Of a stretch of DNA of 18,375 bases, positions 8,696 to 16,319 are shown in pieces (the first letter of the stretch is position 1; each line of letters begins with the position of its first letter). Source of the DNA: Ruminococcaceae bacterium UBA5408 (lineage in GTDB: Bacteria > Bacillota > Clostridia > Oscillospirales > Acutalibacteraceae); contig DHNU01000017.1 of the NCBI GenBank assembly GCA_002407645.1, positions 4,644 to 23,018 of the forward strand, in the 5' to 3' direction. A program made the translations under genes and the position numbers. The notes below the pieces were generated by a model. It did not search any database, was not told the DNA's origin, and worked only from the letters and a program-made list of their open reading frames with translations.

Positions 8696-10411
8696 TTAGC
8701 GATTTACGTAACTTAAAGGATTGACTTTTGTACCGTTTTTAATTACTTCAAAATGTAAATGAGGTCCTGTTGAAAATCCCGTACTTCCGACTAAAGCTAT
8801 TGCCTGACCTTTTGAAACACTTTGTCCGGATGAAACCAAGAGTTTGCTCGCATGGCCGTACAATGTAGTAATTCCGTTACCGTGGCTTATTTTAACACAG
8901 TTGCCATAGCCACCACTGTTCCAACCGGCAAATGTCACACGACCGCCGTCAGCCGCAACTATTGTATTTCCGTATGCGCCTGAACCCGAAATATCAATTC
9001 CTGTGTGGAATTGCCCCCAACGCCATGTAAAGTATGTTGTAATTGTATGAAGGGACGGTGCCGGCCACATTAAATTTCCACTGCTTACTCCTGAGCCGCT
9101 GTAATTTGGGCGTTTCTTTGTCCCCGTAACAACGACTTTATCTATGGACGGTGTAACAACAGACCTACTTATTATTTCACGTTTTGATTCTACTCCGTTA
9201 ACATAATAAATTTTATCAACACACTGTTGAGTACCATTAACGCCGTTTGTTCTCAATTTAGAATAATCAGTATATTTTGTATCATCATTTACTGTTACGG
9301 TTTTATAAGACAAAGGCACTTGATAGTTGACTGTTTTTACCATCTGTACGCTAAGCATAGGAACGGCAACCTCCAGATTAATTAAATCACCCGGCATAAG
9401 GTTGTCCCCTAATTGATTATTGTTGATTTTGTTAAGTTCAGAAATTGATGTATTATTTGATTTTGCAATTGAAGTAACGGTATCTCCTTCTTTTACTGTA
9501 TATGTTACAGGCGCTTTAGAAGTGCCGGTAATTATTTTATTCATATCATCAGTATTCATTATTGACGTTGTAGGAAAAAAGCCATTAATAGTTTCAACAT
9601 TTTGGCAAAAAGAAACCTCTGCATTTTCTTCCGAACCTTTTGCATTGTTTAATATATTCTGAAGCATATATCGAAGGTCTGCGCTGCTTTTAACAGCACC
9701 GATGAATTCTCCGTTTACATACAAACCGCTTGCTTCTTCAATTATACCGTTTGTCTGCTGAATAATTTTATCGCATACAGCATTCGGAGCTGATAAGTTT
9801 TTTTCATCTACAACCGAAAGTCTGAATGCAGGTGTCATATCAATTTTAATTTTGCTTTCGGATGTATCATGTACCATACGCTGGCTGACCATTTCCGAAG
9901 CCTGTTCAAACGTTCTTTCATCATTTATAGACGCTACTTCTTTACCGTCATATGCAAAAATTAAACCATAATTAAGTCCTGTCCAATAATTAACTGTCAT
10001 GGAAAGTACAATTACAGCAGCAATAGGAGCAATAACGTTTAAAACAGAAAATACAAATCCTTTATGGCGTACAAAACTTCTCGAAGTTACTTTAACATAC
10101 TCTTTAAATACTCTGCTGAGTCCTAATTTTTTTGCCTCAGCTATTCTTTCTCGAGCAATTGAAAATCCTTCCGAAATATAATTGATTTCTTGTTTTAATC
10201 CTTGTATTCTCTTTCCTACAACTGAATAAAATAAAGATTTGCAAAATGATGTAAGAGGCTTTAAAAAGCGTACAGTACGCCTTTTTAGACGCTTTAAAAG
10301 TCTTACAGATTGAATGCCTACTATATATAAAAAGTCGCTTGAATTCCTGCAGGCTTTAAGACGCAATGTTCTGAATTTACTTTTTGTTAATTTAAACTTA
10401 GGGAACTGCAT
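8696..10411 (-). CDS. Membrane-anchored LysM-G5-M23 peptidoglycan endopeptidase
   Basis: 571 residues. A very basic cytoplasmic stretch (1-117) precedes one membrane segment (about 118-140), so the rest is outside. Domains after it: a mixed region to about 300, LysM at 303-346 (YTVKEGDTVTSIAKSNN), G5 at about 355-430 ending VVVTG, and M23 peptidase at 446-568. Zinc and catalytic residues are complete: H469 and D473 in HTGIDIS, H520 in LYGHASKL, H551 and H553 in GPHLHFE, so it should be an active metallo-endopeptidase cutting peptide cross-bridges, unlike degenerate LytM activators. ATG start at 10411 with AAAGGA 9 bases upstream. It has its own promoter, flanked by paired inverted repeats. 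Long charged N-terminal tails are unusual for these hydrolases. Exact bond cut is unknown. Confidence 0.9.
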   Translation of the reverse strand: MQFPKFKLTKSKFRTLRLKACRNSSDFLYIVGIQSVRLLKRLKRRTVRFLKPLTSFCKSLFYSVVGKRIQGLKQEINYISEGFSIARERIAEAKKLGLSRVFKEYVKVTSRSFVRHKGFVFSVLNVIAPIAAVIVLSMTVNYWTGLNYGLIFAYDGKEVASINDERTFEQASEMVSQRMVHDTSESKIKIDMTPAFRLSVVDEKNLSAPNAVCDKIIQQTNGIIEEASGLYVNGEFIGAVKSSADLRYMLQNILNNAKGSEENAEVSFCQNVETINGFFPTTSIMNTDDMNKIITGTSKAPVTYTVKEGDTVTSIAKSNNTSISELNKINNNQLGDNLMPGDLINLEVAVPMLSVQMVKTVNYQVPLSYKTVTVNDDTKYTDYSKLRTNGVNGTQQCVDKIYYVNGVESKREIISRSVVTPSIDKVVVTGTKKRPNYSGSGVSSGNLMWPAPSLHTITTYFTWRWGQFHTGIDISGSGAYGNTIVAADGGRVTFAGWNSGGYGNCVKISHGNGITTLYGHASKLLVSSGQSVSKGQAIALVGSTGFSTGPHLHFEVIKNGTKVNPLSYVNR

Positions 10412-10439
10412 AAAGCATAATCCTTTCAGACAAATAAAA

Positions 10440-10456
10440 TGTTACAAATTTGTAAT
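10440..10456 (+). promoter_or_regulatory. Operator-like palindrome, perfect match to the WalR box
   Basis: TTACAAATTTGTAA is a perfect 14-base palindrome (10442-10455). Read on the plus strand with one more base on each side it is TGTTAC-AAATT-TGTAAT, which satisfies the published WalR consensus TGTWAH-N5-TGTWAH at every position. It lies just downstream of the -10 box of the hydrolase promoter, about where transcription begins, a position expected to repress. Confidence 0.55.
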
Positions 10457-10466
10457 ACTTGAAATA

Positions 10467-10495
10467 ATAATATAACAAAAGTTACAACTTTGCAA
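10467..10495 (-). promoter_or_regulatory. Sigma-A promoter of the M23 hydrolase gene
   Basis: -35 box TTGCAA (10495-10490), 17-base spacer, -10 box TATTAT (10472-10467). The -35 lies inside the upstream inverted repeat and the start of transcription falls close to the downstream one. Confidence 0.72.
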
Positions 10496-10496
10496 C
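10481..10496. promoter_or_regulatory. Second operator-like inverted repeat, over the -35 box
   Basis: GTTACAA-CT-TTGCAAC matches the downstream site (GTTACAA-AT-TTGTAAT) at 12 of 16 bases, including all seven of the left arm, and starts exactly 40 bases from it. Against the WalR consensus it has two mismatches, so it would be a weaker site. It covers the -35 box. Confidence 0.45.
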
Positions 10497-10544
10497 CCTT
10501 CTAAATTAAATTAACAAAAATGCAACAATTTACCAAAAATTCAA

Positions 10545-10997
10545 TTAATAAGTTAAGTTTTCGACTTTCCAATCTTTAATTACATTCAAAAACAACTTAG
10601 CTTCTTTTTTTGCATCTTCCAGGTCATGTTCAAGGTAGTTACCGCATTCTTTCGCCGCAGCTCCAGGTATTATGCCCTTATAATTTCCAATAAATTCAAA
10701 CGCATCAATAATAAGACGTATTACGTCACTCTTCTCCATATTCCTTGCTAAAAAATAAAATCCGGTTCTGCAGCCCATTGGTCCGAAATAAATCACTTTA
10801 TCTTTAAAGCTACTGTTGCGTGCAAATGTAGCAAATAAATGTTCAATTGTATGCATTGCAGGGTTGGAAATAAATGGCGGAATATTTGGTCTTTTAAGCC
10901 GTATATCATAAGTTATAATATCATCATCAATGCGTGACACATAAATACCCGGTTGTAATGTATTATGATCAACACAAAAGCTTGCAATTTTCTGCAC
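10545..10997 (-). CDS. luxS: S-ribosylhomocysteine lyase (autoinducer-2 synthase)
   Basis: Splits S-ribosylhomocysteine to homocysteine and DPD, the precursor of autoinducer-2, recycling the methyl cycle product. 150 residues, close to the family length. Metal ligands H49 and H53 with E52 (MHTIEHLFATFAR) and C118 (AKECGNY) are present, as is the catalytic cysteine C76 in FGPMGCRTGFY. Start is GTG 10997, 10 bases after AGGAGG. The partner nucleosidase gene (mtnN/pfs) is not in the window. A TATAAA lies upstream at about 11060, but the nearest TTGACA is 25 bases before it, too far to pair as a normal promoter. The gene stands alone between the importer terminator and the hydrolase promoter. Confidence 0.96.
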   Translation of the reverse strand: MQKIASFCVDHNTLQPGIYVSRIDDDIITYDIRLKRPNIPPFISNPAMHTIEHLFATFARNSSFKDKVIYFGPMGCRTGFYFLARNMEKSDVIRLIIDAFEFIGNYKGIIPGAAAKECGNYLEHDLEDAKKEAKLFLNVIKDWKVENLTY

Positions 10998-11100
10998 TAT
11001 AAATTAGCCTCCTACTTTATTGTGATAAACCAATAAAATACTAAATTCAGTAATTATTTTATACCTTAAAAATCAATATATAATGTTATGTCAACAATAT

Positions 11101-11146
11101 AAAATATAAAAAATAAAGTGCATAGCAAATTGCCGTGCACTTTATT
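11101..11146 (-). terminator. Terminator of the amino acid importer operon
   Basis: AATAAAGTGCA and TGCACTTTATT form a perfect 11-pair stem around a 13-base loop, followed on the minus strand by TTTTATATTTT. It lies about 20 bases after the ATPase stop. Confidence 0.9.
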
Positions 11147-11167
11147 ATAGCATAATTTTACCTACTT

Positions 11168-11902
11168 TTAAAGAACTTTGGATAAAAAGTCTTGTAAACG
11201 CGGGTTTTGGGGATTATTAAAGAAATCATCCGGTGCAGCCTCTTCCAAAACACGACCGTCATCCATAAAAAGGACTCTGTTTGCAACTTCTCGAGCAAAA
11301 CCCATTTCATGTGTTACAACTACCATTGTCATACCTTCATTTGCAAGTTCTTTCATAACTTGTAAAACTTCATCTACCATTTCGGGGTCAAGCGCACTTG
11401 TAGGTTCGTCAAAAAGCATTACATCCGGATTCATAGCAAGAGCACGAACAATAGCGATACGCTGCTTTTGGCCCCCAGAAAGCTGTACAGGGTATGCAGA
11501 TGCTTTATCGGCAAGGCCCACCCTTTCAAGCAAATGTACAGCCTGTTCTTCGGCTTCTTTTTGTGTTTTCAATTTCAGCATAACAGGTGCAAGTGTTATA
11601 TTTTGAAGCACAGTAAGGTGTGGAAATAAATTAAAATGCTGAAAAACCATACCCATTTTCTGACGCAATTTATTTATGTCACAGTCCGGAACATTAATTT
11701 GTGTACCTTCAAACCATACTTCTCCGCTTGTAGGCTGTTCCAATAAATTGAGGCAGCGCAGGAATGTACTTTTTCCGGAACCTGAAGGCCCTACAATAAC
11801 AACTTTTTCGCCCTTTTCAATTTCTTGGTCTATACCTTTAAGTACATTTATTTCACCGTTTATGGTATTAAACGTTTTGTGTAAATTTTTAACGGTAATC
11901 AC
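11168..11902 (-). CDS. Polar amino acid ABC importer, ATP-binding subunit
   Basis: 244-residue ATPase of the GlnQ/HisP group that powers import through the permease encoded just upstream. Walker [10 protein letters not shown] at 38-46, Q-loop [13 protein letters not shown], signature LSGGQKQR at 141-148, Walker B VMLFDEP at 161-167 with D-loop SALD, and switch histidine in VVVTHEM. Start is GTG 11902, 10 bases after AGGAGG, and the gene overlaps the permease end by 14 bases, so the two are probably co-translated. Last gene of the three-gene operon, followed by a strong terminator. Substrate cannot be read from the ATPase. Confidence 0.95.
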   Translation of the reverse strand: MITVKNLHKTFNTINGEINVLKGIDQEIEKGEKVVIVGPSGSGKSTFLRCLNLLEQPTSGEVWFEGTQINVPDCDINKLRQKMGMVFQHFNLFPHLTVLQNITLAPVMLKLKTQKEAEEQAVHLLERVGLADKASAYPVQLSGGQKQRIAIVRALAMNPDVMLFDEPTSALDPEMVDEVLQVMKELANEGMTMVVVTHEMGFAREVANRVLFMDDGRVLEEAAPDDFFNNPQNPRLQDFLSKVL

Positions 11903-12620
11903 TTCTGCTCAGCCTCCTTTCAAATTTATTAAGTAATGATGTTAAACCCAATACAATTAATAAATATGTTAATGCAACAATCAGTAATGGGGTATATGGG
12001 TCATAAGTAATACTTCTGATTATGTCTCCGCCTTTGGTTAAATCCTGTATGGCAATATAACCTGCGACTGATGTTTCTTTTAAAAGCGCGATAAATTCAT
12101 TTCCTATTGCAGGAAGTACATTCTTTAAAGCCTGTGGAAATACAATTTTGATCATTGTGTCCCGTTGATTGAGTCCTAAAGAACGTCCCGCTTCAATCTG
12201 TCCTTTGTCGACTGACTGTATTCCACTTCTTATAACCTCGGCAACATAAGCACCTGAATTTATACCAAAAGCCAAAATCGCGGCAACTATTCTATCTAAA
12301 TTTGTCGGTTGAAGAATAATGTACCACATAATCATTAATTGGACTACAACAGGTGTTCCTCGGATTACAGTTAAATAGACACTGCATATACCGTTTAGTA
12401 TTTTGAGCTTCTTTTTATTATTTGAATGATAAACCTTAACTAAAGCAATAGCCGTACCAAGAATTATTCCGATTATTACTGCAAAAAATGTAATTAACAG
12501 AGTGTTCCCCAAACCATTTGTGATGTTTAAATATCTATCTTTTTCAATAAACGCATCGTAAAACTTCTGCGGTAATTGTGAAAAGTATGATAGAGGTAAT
12601 ACTCCCATTGATAAATTCAT
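11889..12620 (-). CDS. Polar amino acid ABC importer, permease subunit
   Basis: 243-residue inner-membrane permease of the HisM/GlnP type, likely a homodimer because only one permease gene is present. Hydrophobic segments are visible at about 38-62, 78-103, 110-128, 168-190 and 211-230. The cytoplasmic coupling loop is present as [14 protein letters not shown] (141-154), preceded by [15 protein letters not shown] start at 12620 with AGGAGG 6 bases upstream. It follows the binding-protein gene after a hairpin that may reduce its expression. Confidence 0.95.
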   Translation of the reverse strand: MNLSMGVLPLSYFSQLPQKFYDAFIEKDRYLNITNGLGNTLLITFFAVIIGIILGTAIALVKVYHSNNKKKLKILNGICSVYLTVIRGTPVVVQLMIMWYIILQPTNLDRIVAAILAFGINSGAYVAEVIRSGIQSVDKGQIEAGRSLGLNQRDTMIKIVFPQALKNVLPAIGNEFIALLKETSVAGYIAIQDLTKGGDIIRSITYDPYTPLLIVALTYLLIVLGLTSLLNKFERRLSRSDYR

Positions 12621-12643
12621 ATTTTACCTCCTGTTTAACTGAG

Positions 12644-12678
12644 AAAAGCAGGGCAGCAGAATTTTCCGCCAACCCTGC
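12644..12678 (-). terminator. Intra-operon hairpin between binding protein and permease
   Basis: GCAGGG pairs with CCCTGC as the outer stem, and inside it GCGGA pairs with TCTGC around a 4-base loop; TTTT follows on the minus strand. Such partial terminators commonly raise the amount of binding protein over membrane subunits, by 3' protection or by reduced readthrough. Confidence 0.65.
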
Positions 12679-12692
12679 AATATTTTATAAAA

Positions 12693-13490
12693 TTAACCTT
12701 CTAAAGCTGCTTTATATTTTTCAATAATCTTATCAAGTTCACCGCTTGATTTCATTTCTGAAATTACTTCATTAACGGTTTTGAGCATTTCAGCATCGCC
12801 TTTTTTAACTGCAAGTGCATATTTTTCAACAGTCAATGCTTCATTAAGCTTAACTATTTTATCCGGATTCTTTTCAATAAATTTGGTTGCCGGGAAATCA
12901 TCGATAACAACAGCATCAATTTTACCGTTAATTAAGTCAGTAACAGCGTCGACGCCTTTTGAATAACGTTCTGTGGAAGCAACTTTAACATCACTTGAGC
13001 CGTCTTCGTTTGTACAGAATTTGTCGCCTGTTGTTCCCTGCTGAACACCGACTTTTTTGCCATTTAAGTCCGTACGGCTTTTAATACTGCTGTCTTTCAA
13101 AACTATAATTGCCTGTGAAGCATCAAAATACGAATCCGAAAAATCAACGTTTTTCTTTCTGTCTTCATCTGCAGTCATTCCCGCAGCCGAAAAATTAGCT
13201 TTTCCGGAACTTAATTCAGTAATAATTGAGTCGAATGCAACATCATTAATTTTTAAGTCTACACCTAATTTTTCTGCAACTTTATTGGAAATATCAATGT
13301 CAATTCCCAAAAATTTATCTCCGTCCTTATACTCAAACGGTTCAAACTCTGCATTAGTTGCCATTGTTACAAAACCATCAGATTTAATCTTTTCAACTGG
13401 AGATTTATTTTCCGGCTTTGAACAACCCGCTACAGTAATCATCATCGCCGCCGCTACAGCAAATGAAGCTATTTTAGATAACTTTTTCAT
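12693..13490 (-). CDS. Polar amino acid ABC importer, substrate-binding lipoprotein
   Basis: 265 residues, solute-binding family 3. Signal peptide KKLSKIASFAVAAAMM with lipobox ITVAGC, so C23 should be lipidated and the protein tethered outside the membrane. Mature-domain landmarks: MATNAEFEPFEY, FLGIDIDIS, SAAGMTADEDRKKNVDFS, GVQQGTTGD and DAVVIDDFPA, the normal two-lobed pattern. ATG start at 13490, GGAGG 7-8 bases upstream. First gene of the importer operon, with a clear promoter. The family covers glutamine, arginine, cystine and others; I cannot choose among them from sequence alone. Confidence 0.94.
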   Translation of the reverse strand: MKKLSKIASFAVAAAMMITVAGCSKPENKSPVEKIKSDGFVTMATNAEFEPFEYKDGDKFLGIDIDISNKVAEKLGVDLKINDVAFDSIITELSSGKANFSAAGMTADEDRKKNVDFSDSYFDASQAIIVLKDSSIKSRTDLNGKKVGVQQGTTGDKFCTNEDGSSDVKVASTERYSKGVDAVTDLINGKIDAVVIDDFPATKFIEKNPDKIVKLNEALTVEKYALAVKKGDAEMLKTVNEVISEMKSSGELDKIIEKYKAALEG

Positions 13491-13546
13491 GTATAACCCT
13501 CCGTTTTAATAAAATAATTTATTGCTTATTGTTTAACACAGTTTGT

Positions 13547-13575
13547 ATTATATCGCATAAATATGCAAAAATCAA
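13547..13575 (-). promoter_or_regulatory. Promoter of the amino acid importer operon, with palindrome in the spacer
   Basis: -35 box TTGATT (13575-13570), 17-base spacer, consensus TATAAT (13552-13547). The spacer contains the inverted repeat GCATA-TT-TATGC (13555-13566), well placed for a repressor, though short and AT-rich. Confidence 0.75.
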
Positions 13576-13639
13576 GCAAAATATAAATAAAAATTCATTT
13601 ATATTGAAATTATATGCATTAGCTCCGATTTTAGGAACC

Positions 13640-14524
13640 TTATTTGTTTATTTTTAAGCAACATTTTAAAATTAAACTCTGCATATCTTTCGGAAAGCCA
13701 CTTTCAAACTTTAATTTTTTTCCCGTTACCGGATGAATAAAAGAAATTTTTGCACAGTGAAGTGCCTGTCTTGAAATATAACTTAAACTTCCTCCATACA
13801 TATCGTCACCTGCAAGCGGATGATTGTAATGGGAAAAATGCACTCTTATTTGATGTGTTCTTCCGGTTTCAAGTTTAATGTAAACTAAAGAATGATTTTC
13901 ACTGTTTGAAATTACTTTCCAATTGGTTATTGCCTTTTCGCCGCTTTTTGTTACTTCACGCTGAATACAATGCCCTTGTTTCAATCCTATTGGGTCGCAG
14001 AAAATGCCGCTTCCGTTTAATTTTCCCTCGCATATAGCTATATATTCTTTATCAATTTTTCCTGAAAGCCGAGCCGCACTGTAAGAATTTTTTGCAATAA
14101 CCACAATTCCCGTTGTATCTTTATCCAAGCGGTACACCGGTCTGAAGGATATTTTTTCATTATTGTTTTGATAATACGCCGAAACCGCATTTGCCAAGCT
14201 GTCGCAGTCATGTCTCGGCGCAGGATACATAGGCATGTCCGCAGGTTTGTCAATAATAAGAACATCTCTGTCCTCATAAAGAACGTTTAGTGGTAAATTT
14301 ACAGGTTCTATCATTTTTTCATCTTGGGGTATGCAAAGTTTAATAACATCACCCGCAGCCAGCATATCCGTAACAATGGTGTGCACCCCGTTATTGGTTA
14401 TACCCATCGGTTCACGTTTAAGTTTTATCATAAGCCTTGAAGACACCTTACAATAATTTCTTAAAAAGCTCTTAACAGTAATACCGTTATATTCAATTGG
14501 GACTGTAAAAGAAAGTTCTCTCAT
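13640..14524 (-). CDS. RluA-family RNA pseudouridine synthase
   Basis: Isomerises specific uridines of rRNA or tRNA to pseudouridine. 294 residues. An S4-like RNA-binding segment lies at about 14-62 (VKSFLRNYCKVSSRLMIKLK), then the catalytic domain: NVLYEDRDVLIIDKPADMPMYP, and the RluA signature YRLDKDTTGIVVIAK with catalytic D134, followed by LETGRTHQIRVHFSHYNHPLAGDDMYG. ATG start at 14524 with TAGGAG upstream. It stands alone between the ilvE terminator and the importer promoter. The target base is not readable; Firmicutes carry several paralogues of this kind. Confidence 0.94.
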   Translation of the reverse strand: MRELSFTVPIEYNGITVKSFLRNYCKVSSRLMIKLKREPMGITNNGVHTIVTDMLAAGDVIKLCIPQDEKMIEPVNLPLNVLYEDRDVLIIDKPADMPMYPAPRHDCDSLANAVSAYYQNNNEKISFRPVYRLDKDTTGIVVIAKNSYSAARLSGKIDKEYIAICEGKLNGSGIFCDPIGLKQGHCIQREVTKSGEKAITNWKVISNSENHSLVYIKLETGRTHQIRVHFSHYNHPLAGDDMYGGSLSYISRQALHCAKISFIHPVTGKKLKFESGFPKDMQSLILKCCLKINK

Positions 14525-14543
14525 AAATACTCCTAAACCCCTT

Positions 14544-14570
14544 AAAAATGCGGCAGCAAATGCTGCCGCA
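14544..14570 (-). terminator. Terminator of ilvE
   Basis: TGCGGCAGC and GCTGCCGCA form a perfect, GC-rich 9-pair stem with a 4-base loop, followed on the minus strand by TTTTT (14548-14544). It ends just before the ribosome site of the pseudouridine synthase gene. Confidence 0.9.
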
Positions 14571-14592
14571 TAAATAATTTAATTTATGTATA

Positions 14593-15663
14593 TTACTTTA
14601 CTTCAACCGTCCAGCCAAATTCATCTTTAACTTTGCCCCACTGAATGCCTGTGAGTGTATCGTAAAGTCGCTGAGAAACAGGTCCGATTTCTCCATTATT
14701 AATCTGCATAATGTCCTCGCCCCATTTTAATTGACCAATAGGTGAAATTACCGCCGCGGTTCCTGTACCGAAAGCTTCTTTAAGTTTACCTTCTTTTGCA
14801 GCCTTAGCAAGCTCATCGATAGAAATTTTACGTTCAACCACGTCCATTCCCCACGACTTCATAAGTTCAATTGAGGACATTCGGGTAATTCCGGGAAGAA
14901 TCGAACCCTGTAAAGCAGGTGTTACAACTTCATTACCGATAACAAAAAATACGTTCATAGTCCCCACTTCTTCAATATATTTACGTTCAATACCATCAAG
15001 CCATAAAACTTGTGTATAATTTTGTTTTTCTGCCTCGTCTTGAGCCTTTAAAGAAGCAGCATAGTTTCCTGCGGTCTTTGTGTAACCCATTCCGCCTTTA
15101 ACGGCACGAACATAATTTTTTTCAACGTAAATCTTTACCGGATCAAGGCCTTCAGGATAATATGCACCAACAGGTGAACAGAGAACAATAAACAGCAAAT
15201 GATTTGCCGGGTGAACCCCAATGTGAGGGTCAATACCGATTATAAATGGGCGAATATATAATGAAGTTCCTTCCCCCGATGGAATCCAATCTTTTTCAAT
15301 ACAAACTAACTTTTCAATTGCTTTTTTGCTGAATTCCTCATCAATAAGCGGAATACAAAGACGGTCATTGGATGAATTTAGACGTGCCATATTTTTGTCA
15401 GGTCTAAAAAGTAAAATTCTACCGTCTACAGCACGGTAAGCTTTCATTCCTTCAAAAACTGATTGGCCGTAATGCAGGCACATTGCGGCAGGGGATAGTT
15501 CAATAGGACCAAACGGGATAATTTTGGCGTCGTGCCAACCCTCGCCCTCATCATAGTTCATAACAAACATATGATCAGTAAAAATTGTACCAAACCCAAG
15601 TCTGCTGTTGTCTGTAGGTTTCTGTTTTGGGTTTTTTGTCAATTCAACTCTGATTTCCTGCAT
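14593..15663 (-). CDS. ilvE: Branched-chain amino acid aminotransferase
   Basis: Fold-type IV PLP enzyme that interconverts leucine, isoleucine and valine with their 2-oxo acids using glutamate/2-oxoglutarate. 356 residues from ATG 15663, the length of the longer class of bacterial BCATs. Landmarks: LHYGQSVFEGMKAYR, RPDKNMARLNSS, the PLP lysine K196 in GGMGYTKTAGNYAAS, EVGTMNVFFV and GTGTAAVISPIG. A longer frame begins at TTG 15681, but AAAGAAGG (15671-15678) fits ATG 15663 at 7 bases and gives the normal N-terminus MQEIRVEL. Single-gene unit with its own promoter and terminator; it feeds on the glutamate pool supplied by gdhA and glnA. Confidence 0.97.
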   Translation of the reverse strand: MQEIRVELTKNPKQKPTDNSRLGFGTIFTDHMFVMNYDEGEGWHDAKIIPFGPIELSPAAMCLHYGQSVFEGMKAYRAVDGRILLFRPDKNMARLNSSNDRLCIPLIDEEFSKKAIEKLVCIEKDWIPSGEGTSLYIRPFIIGIDPHIGVHPANHLLFIVLCSPVGAYYPEGLDPVKIYVEKNYVRAVKGGMGYTKTAGNYAASLKAQDEAEKQNYTQVLWLDGIERKYIEEVGTMNVFFVIGNEVVTPALQGSILPGITRMSSIELMKSWGMDVVERKISIDELAKAAKEGKLKEAFGTGTAAVISPIGQLKWGEDIMQINNGEIGPVSQRLYDTLTGIQWGKVKDEFGWTVEVK

Positions 15664-15695
15664 TTTTTTGCCTTCTTTCAAATTGATTAACGATT

Positions 15696-15724
15696 ATTAT
15701 ATCATTGTTTTTAAGCGACTTCAA
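15696..15724 (-). promoter_or_regulatory. Promoter of ilvE
   Basis: -35 box TTGAAG (15724-15719), 17-base spacer, consensus TATAAT (15701-15696). It begins four bases after the last codon of the decayed reading frame at 15728-16106. No T-box-like leader fits in the roughly 30 bases before the start codon. Confidence 0.75.
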
Positions 15725-15727
15725 GCT

Positions 15728-16106
15728 TTAACTTCTTAAAGTGTTTTCATAGGAAAATTGTGATTCAGCCTTTGTTTTTAAATCCTTTTGGGTATTTGTT
15801 TTTTTATCTTCCAATTGAACATTTTTCAAACCCGTCATCACTCCATTAACAAAAACTACTGTAAACTCTTCTAAATTCCTGTCCGTTCCAATTTTTTCTC
15901 AAGAAGTTTCTTTGTGGTTTCGTTGCAGTGCCATTTTTAATTAAATAAGTCACAGTATATTTGTTATGTTTGGGATTTATTGGCATTAGAGAGACAAAAT
16001 ATCTTTCATCAACGTTATGAAATGGTCAATAATTGATTTTTTCTATACTTTCAAGTACATAATAAGGTAAGAGCAAAAACGTAGACGGTGTAATATTAAA
16101 CTCAAG
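15728..16106 (-). pseudogene. Decayed gene remnant, family not recognised
   Basis: Minus-strand reading gives protein-like text in two frames. The first part, from about 16106, includes LEFNITPSTFLLLPYYVLES, then one TGA stop, then HNVDERYFVSLMPINPKHNK and YTVTYLIKNGTAT. The second part is one frame away: EKIGTDRNLEEFTVVFVNGV, MTGLKNVQLEDKK, and QFSYENTLRS followed by TAA at 15728-15730. So at least one nonsense change and one frameshift separate a former start from a natural-looking end. I do not recognise the family; no membrane segment or catalytic motif is visible. It ends right at the ilvE promoter. Being real coding remnant rather than noise is an inference from composition and from the rsmF remnant beside it. 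Confidence 0.5.
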
Positions 16107-16245
16107 CGGTTTTAACGTTACATTTTAATTTGTTTAGCCTAATTACTCAATAACAACGCTTACTGCAGCACTTTAAAAATTCTTCATAGTCATCATTTAA
16201 AATATTTTTCATTCTAATTTTATACTGTTGAGGTAAATTATTTAT
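16102..16245 (-). pseudogene. N-terminal remnant of an RsmF-type (NOL1/NOP2/Sun) rRNA cytosine methyltransferase
   Basis: Minus-strand reading from 16245 gives INNLPQQYKIRMKNILNDDY then EEFLKCCSKRCY, a TGA stop, and VIRLNKLKCNVKTA, then another TGA. This follows the start of RsmF-type proteins: LP..F..RM..LL.dey.eFl....... glRvNtLK. The ribosome site AGGAG (16254-16258) survives 8 bases before the expected start, which is now ATA instead of ATG. Start loss, an internal stop, and absence of the whole methyltransferase domain show the gene is dead. What follows is unrelated sequence, so a deletion joined two remnants. Family call rests on about 45 residues. Confidence 0.62.
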
Positions 16246-16319
16246 ATTTTTAGCTCCTGAAATAAATGGTATATTTCACGTTAATTTACTAATAATAGGT
16301 ACAAAAGGGGGTGAATATT

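Noticed and set aside
11060..11095. TTGACA (about 11092-11087) upstream of luxS as a promoter with the later TATAAA.
   Set aside because: The spacing is about 25 bases, far beyond 16-19; no other good -10 lies at the right distance, so no luxS promoter is called.
11178..11606. 142-codon plus-strand open frame over the importer ATPase.
   Set aside because: Ser/Ala/Thr-rich text typical of antisense reading of an ABC ATPase; all ABC motifs are on the minus strand.
13057..13509. 150-codon plus-strand open frame over the binding-protein gene.
   Set aside because: Antisense shadow of a clear lipoprotein gene with signal peptide.
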